A stretch of 64,000 bases of DNA, taken from assembly GCF_026341125.1 (NCBI RefSeq), contig NZ_JAPEOR010000001.1, positions 2,728,001-2,792,000 of the forward strand, read 5' to 3'. The notes below the pieces were generated by a model that saw nothing but the letters and a program-made list of their open reading frames with translations, was not told where the DNA came from and ran no database searches. The stretch is from Streptomyces sp. NBC_01142. GTDB lineage: Bacteria; Actinomycetota; Actinomycetes; Streptomycetales; Streptomycetaceae. A program made the translations under genes and the position numbers. Below, in pieces: positions 63,234 to 64,000 of this stretch; position 1 is the first letter of the stretch; each line of letters begins with the position of its first letter.

Positions 63234-64000
63234 TTGTCCGGCACAGCGATCGACCAGTGGTTCACCGGACGGCAGCGAGAATTGAACATCCTCGCGAAGG
63301 CAGTCCGTAATCTGCACAAGCGGCCCAGGCTCATCAAGATGCCCGGCGAAGCGGGCATCGGGAAAACCAGGCTGCTGACCGAATTCCTGGCGCTCGCGGC
63401 TGAGAATTCCGGCACGACCGTGATCGGCAGCACCGCCGCCGAGGACCAGCACGGCCCTTTCGACACACTGACATCGGTGCTCGGCACCCCGGCGCCCGGA
63501 GCCCCGGCAGCACCGCACCAGTCCCGCGCCCCGCTGGCGGAGCTCGCCGGACCGGGCGGACTGGTGCTGGTAGTCGATGACCTTCACGAGGCGACGCACG
63601 GGATCAACGTCGCTCTGGAGCAGTTACTGCGCCACCCACCGCTGACGAACCTGCTTGTGGTACTGGCCTACCGGTCTCGCGGTATCGCGAACCGACTGCT
63701 CGCCGCGCTGGGCACCGCGCAATCCCACTGGGACATCGAGGACCTCCCCCTGGGAGCGCTCGGCAGCGAGGCGGCCGAGCAGTTGTATCCGGAACATCTG
63801 TGCGGCCAGCATCAGATGACCCTGCACCAGCACAGCGGCGGCAACCCGCGCTATCTGCATCTCCTCATGGCGCTGTGCCAGGGCAAGAGCTGCCGTGGTG
63901 AGTCGATTCTGCGGGCGGGTATCGAGCTCCCGCACGAGGTCACCGCGCCGATCCTGATGGACCTGGACAGGCTGTCCGGCACTGCCCGGGTGGTCGCCCA
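63234..64000 (+). CDS. LuxR/LAL-type ATPase regulator, 5' part
   Basis: The frame is open to the window edge (about 255 residues seen). The start is TTG at 63234 with GGGGAG 7 bases upstream. The AAA ATPase has Walker A GEAGIGKTR and Walker B LVLVVDDLHEA after FTGRQRELNILAKAVR. Large regulators of this type with a C-terminal LuxR domain often control antibiotic clusters, which fits the neighbouring mbtH. The C-terminal domain is outside the window. Confidence 0.8.
   Translation, partial: MSGTAIDQWFTGRQRELNILAKAVRNLHKRPRLIKMPGEAGIGKTRLLTEFLALAAENSGTTVIGSTAAEDQHGPFDTLTSVLGTPAPGAPAAPHQSRAPLAELAGPGGLVLVVDDLHEATHGINVALEQLLRHPPLTNLLVVLAYRSRGIANRLLAALGTAQSHWDIEDLPLGALGSEAAEQLYPEHLCGQHQMTLHQHSGGNPRYLHLLMALCQGKSCRGESILRAGIELPHEVTAPILMDLDRLSGTARVVA

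Overview
The window is high-GC actinobacterial chromosome and almost certainly Streptomyces. The signs are strong third-position G/C, frequent GTG starts, ATGA-coupled genes, a conservon, a hopanoid operon with its own dxs and ispG copies, and a probable c-di-AMP riboswitch before a LysM/M23 peptidase. I worked by reading only; no database search was run.

Layout. 1-6.7 kb: the 3' part of a hopanoid operon (hpnG', hpnH, ispG, dxs, hpnO) and a small regulator/membrane-peptide pair. 6.8-11.3 kb: a tyrosine phosphatase and an alpha-galactosidase gene cut in two by an IS110-family element. In that element I can read the donor guides and the left target guide of a bridge RNA. 11.8-20 kb: the riboswitch/M23 gene and housekeeping or metabolic enzymes (SGNH hydrolase, PfkB kinase, TetR, Glu/Leu dehydrogenase family, AhpD-like, F420/PPOX-type, MBL-fold). 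20.3-24.2 kb: conservon cvnABCD plus a GAF protein. 24.3-27.6 kb: acyl-CoA dehydrogenase, lipase-like hydrolase and a YjbR protein. 27.9-36.8 kb: a block bracketed by two identical tRNA-Pro(GGG) genes, holding a nitronate monooxygenase, a P450, cobK/cobF, lutABC, a DUF309 gene and a deletion scar that joins a truncated MFS gene to a truncated regulator.

36.8-43 kb: a decayed accessory stretch with an FAD oxidoreductase, a transposase relic, a frameshifted XRE/TPR regulator, a hydrolase/TetR divergent pair, a resolvase stub, a lipoprotein and a 15-bp minisatellite. 43.4-49.9 kb: the most distinctive locus. It has a 75-residue cysteine-free double-glycine precursor peptide followed by a three-gene NHLM-type export system (HlyD-like adaptor, C39 peptidase ABC transporter, second ABC transporter), with no recognisable modifying enzyme. 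50-57 kb: a frameshifted APC permease, an unknown protein, and an FGGY kinase / FAD dehydrogenase / FAD oxidoreductase operon. 57.0-59.06 kb: a dead Tn3-family transposon with perfect 23-bp terminal repeats, carrying a NUDIX gene. 59.1-61.8 kb: an Ada-AlkA repair protein coupled to a 2OG-Fe(II) oxygenase, and a DUF350 membrane protein. 62.5-64 kb: an MbtH protein and the start of a large ATPase regulator, probably the edge of a nonribosomal peptide cluster that continues to the right.

The genes fall into operons for membrane lipids (hopanoids), lactate use (lut), polyol or glycerol-like oxidation, DNA alkylation repair and peptide export. They are separated by several independent mobile-element scars: IS110, a Mutator-type relic, Tn3, resolvase stubs and the tRNA-flanked block.
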